Origin: Opisthorchis felineus
Taxonomy: Eukaryota; Platyhelminthes; Trematoda; Opisthorchiida; Opisthorchiidae
DNA: 64,000 nucleotides
Reading direction: 5' to 3'
Assembly: GCA_004794785.1 (NCBI GenBank)
Contig: SJOL01006475.1
Span: 565,214-629,213 of the forward strand
This document shows, piece after piece, positions 62,240 through 64,000 of this stretch. Both the position numbers and the translations under genes were made by a program. Under the pieces are notes generated by a model, which had not been told where the DNA came from, did not search any database, and saw nothing but the letters and a program-made list of their open reading frames with translations. How positions within the stretch are numbered: the first letter of the stretch is position 1; each line of letters starts with the position of its first letter.

Positions 62240-63025
62240 CATCCCTCAGTGCATGTTTCGTGTTTCGGACTGTAACATTTACTCTTTCCATCACTTTTCA
62301 TGCACATCCTGTATTTTTCCTTAAAGAACCTTACGCCTTATCATTCATTGTTCTACGGTTCCACACTTACTACTATTCACCCATAACTCAGCGATACTGC
62401 ACCAGCGGTCACAGCTTTGAACACAGCTCAATACGCCCAAATGCCTCTATGTAAGCACTTCTAAAACCACCTCTAAAAAAATTTCTATTACAAAATTGCA
62501 ACCTTCCCAGGCATCCCCACTTCTTTTCATGGATCTCAATTACTCTCGGCTCTTTCACGTCGTCCTAGGTGTAAAGCGGGGTTCTTTTTCCTGCTGGTTA
62601 GTAATCTGTACTATTCGACCCAAACTTATACTGCTTGTTGCCAAACTTTCTGTGAGCAATAACCCATAGATGTCTTTCACCTTCAGTATGTTTCCTGCAT
62701 TCTATTCGTTTACCTCATTCATTTAACTGCAATTAGTCCGCCTTTTGTATGAACTACTCCCAGCGGGCAATAGTCTCCCACTGTAATAAAGAACTTCTTG
62801 TCTTTCACCATACCAACATGAACTCCACATGAACTCTCTGTATTCTCCTAGGGTTCTAAGGTTTTACACTCTTCAACTCTTCAGATATCCAATCAATTGG
62901 CATCTCCGCAATCGAACATGACTTTTGTAATCCTCTGTATACTTTTACCCATTTATTGCCTTTACATAGGTCTTCATCGCTTTTTAAAGCAGTGCTGTGT
63001 AAAAAAATAAAATAAAATTTTCAAA
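62240..63025 (+). other. Pyrimidine-rich block ending in an A-rich tail
   Basis: For about 760 bases the plus strand is clearly richer in C and T than in G, most strongly in 62280-62340 and 62460-62530. The block ends in GTAAAAAAATAAAATAAAAT at about 63000-63018. Sustained strand asymmetry followed by an A-rich tail is how a retroposed 3' end or an old LINE 3' UTR can look. No coding match and no target-site duplication were seen. Confidence 0.35.
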
Positions 63026-64000
63026 CCCAAGGTAACTGCTGCGTTACTTGACACTCCGCTCCATAACTAAATCCAACCGATTAAATGCGTGAAATATTTG
63101 GCCAGACCACATCGATTCAAATGTTCCTTCAGCAGTTTTGTGAGGAACTAGTAGTATACAGACAATAATATGGTGTGTACGAAATATGGTGTAGGCATAA
63201 ACTAATAGTGTACTGAATTGTGAGCTCGTACAAAGACCGCTCAGCTTGATATTTTATCAAAACCAAAAGGAGGACCATTGTTACTCTCCATGTGTGCATG
63301 CTTACTCGGCACAGGAAACAATTCCAGGTAAAGAATTCGTGTGGACGCAAAATAACCTCACTAACATGCGCGACCAGGTGATTTGGCCGAATTTTGACCG
63401 CATTCCGAGACGAAACAGCATTCGCAATAGTTGGGGCCGTGTGACAGTGACCAAATTTTATTAGGCCGTGGTCACTAAGGCGGGCGAAAATAATCAATTG
63501 GAGAAACAATCTGCGACTCAGAAAACGTTTTGGCTTATCCTTGAGGACCTGACCAGATCTACGTTGAAAAAATCATTGGAGTATACTTGCATCGAAACAC
63601 CTTCCAAGTGCTCGCAACGCCACCTATTCCGATTGCCCAATCACTCAATTTAGAGCTGCCCTTCAGCTGAACGTACAATCCGATGAGCTTTTTAATTATC
63701 ACAGGAAGATTGCCCACTGTTGCTAATTCTTTCGGTTGAAGCGGCTTTTTCCGGAAACTAGTCTAGAAAGATCATTTTCTACAATCTTCAGACAGTTAAC
63801 TATCTTTCAGTGGGTTGGCATAAATTTTGAGCAACAGGCGGTAGTCTGAGTTAGCTGTAGTGGAAGTTCTAAAATCCTCTTAGGATTTACTTTTTTATCG
63901 CGATGTAGGGTGGACTAATATTTGTTGAACTCGCGTGCAATAAACGTGAGCTCTCATGCTATTTGCAATTTTTTAGCAATTAATTCTAATTTTCATTTTG
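63026..64000. other. No recognised gene
   Basis: Both strands are open over 63129-63509, so neither is persuasive. Nothing else stands out to the window end. Confidence 0.45.

Noticed and set aside
1..64000. Bacterial-type features: operons, Shine-Dalgarno sites, CRISPR arrays, insertion sequences, rRNA
   Set aside because: None is present; the gene density, splice signals and retroelements are those of an animal genome.

Overview
This window reads as nuclear DNA from a large, repeat-rich animal genome, most likely a flatworm and probably a diphyllobothriidean tapeworm. It is mildly AT-rich and has no operons, no dense ORFs and no rRNA or convincing tRNA genes. It carries remnants of several retrotransposon classes (Penelope-like, endonuclease-type LINE, R2-like) and isolated exon-sized open stretches bounded by GT/AG signals. 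It also has a 240-base assembly gap placed at a CTGT microsatellite. The tapeworm call rests on the LINE at 18-19.4 kb: its protein text is one I recall from diphyllobothriid gene models (Schistocephalus, Spirometra, Dibothriocephalus). That is memory, not a search.

Layout. At 2.37-3.32 kb (minus) lies a decayed Penelope-like element with reverse transcriptase tail and GIY-YIG remnants. At 10.04-10.39 kb (minus) is the one protein-coding exon with a clear family: the N-terminus through the start of TM3 of a rhodopsin-family GPCR. Just beyond it (10.84-11.07 kb) is a long foldback repeat ending in a hammerhead-ribozyme-like motif; related copies lie at 22.8, 47.9 and perhaps 57.6 kb. At 18.05-19.33 kb (minus) is the decayed LINE. 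At 23.9-24.3 kb (minus) is a second Penelope-like remnant. At 24.35-25.38 kb (plus) is a possible three-exon gene of unknown function with phase-matched introns. At 30.5-33.7 kb (minus) is a nearly full-length but broken R2-like retrotransposon with zinc fingers, reverse transcriptase and restriction-like endonuclease, sitting outside rDNA.

From 37 to 62 kb I see no recognisable family. There are exon-like pieces on both strands whose phases can be chained (minus 49.1 to 37.2 kb; plus 39.3 to 62.0 kb). The two chains interleave, so at least some pieces are probably chance. Tandem and simple repeats (57.2, 58.56 kb) and a pyrimidine-rich block ending in an A-rich tail (62.2-63.0 kb) complete the window.

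Most of the sequence is ordinary intron or intergenic DNA. ORFs of 60-130 codons on both strands are about what chance gives at this base composition, so ORF length alone was not taken as evidence. Only the GPCR exon and the mobile-element remnants are supported by family-level motifs; the other coding calls are hypotheses based on splice signals and phase.
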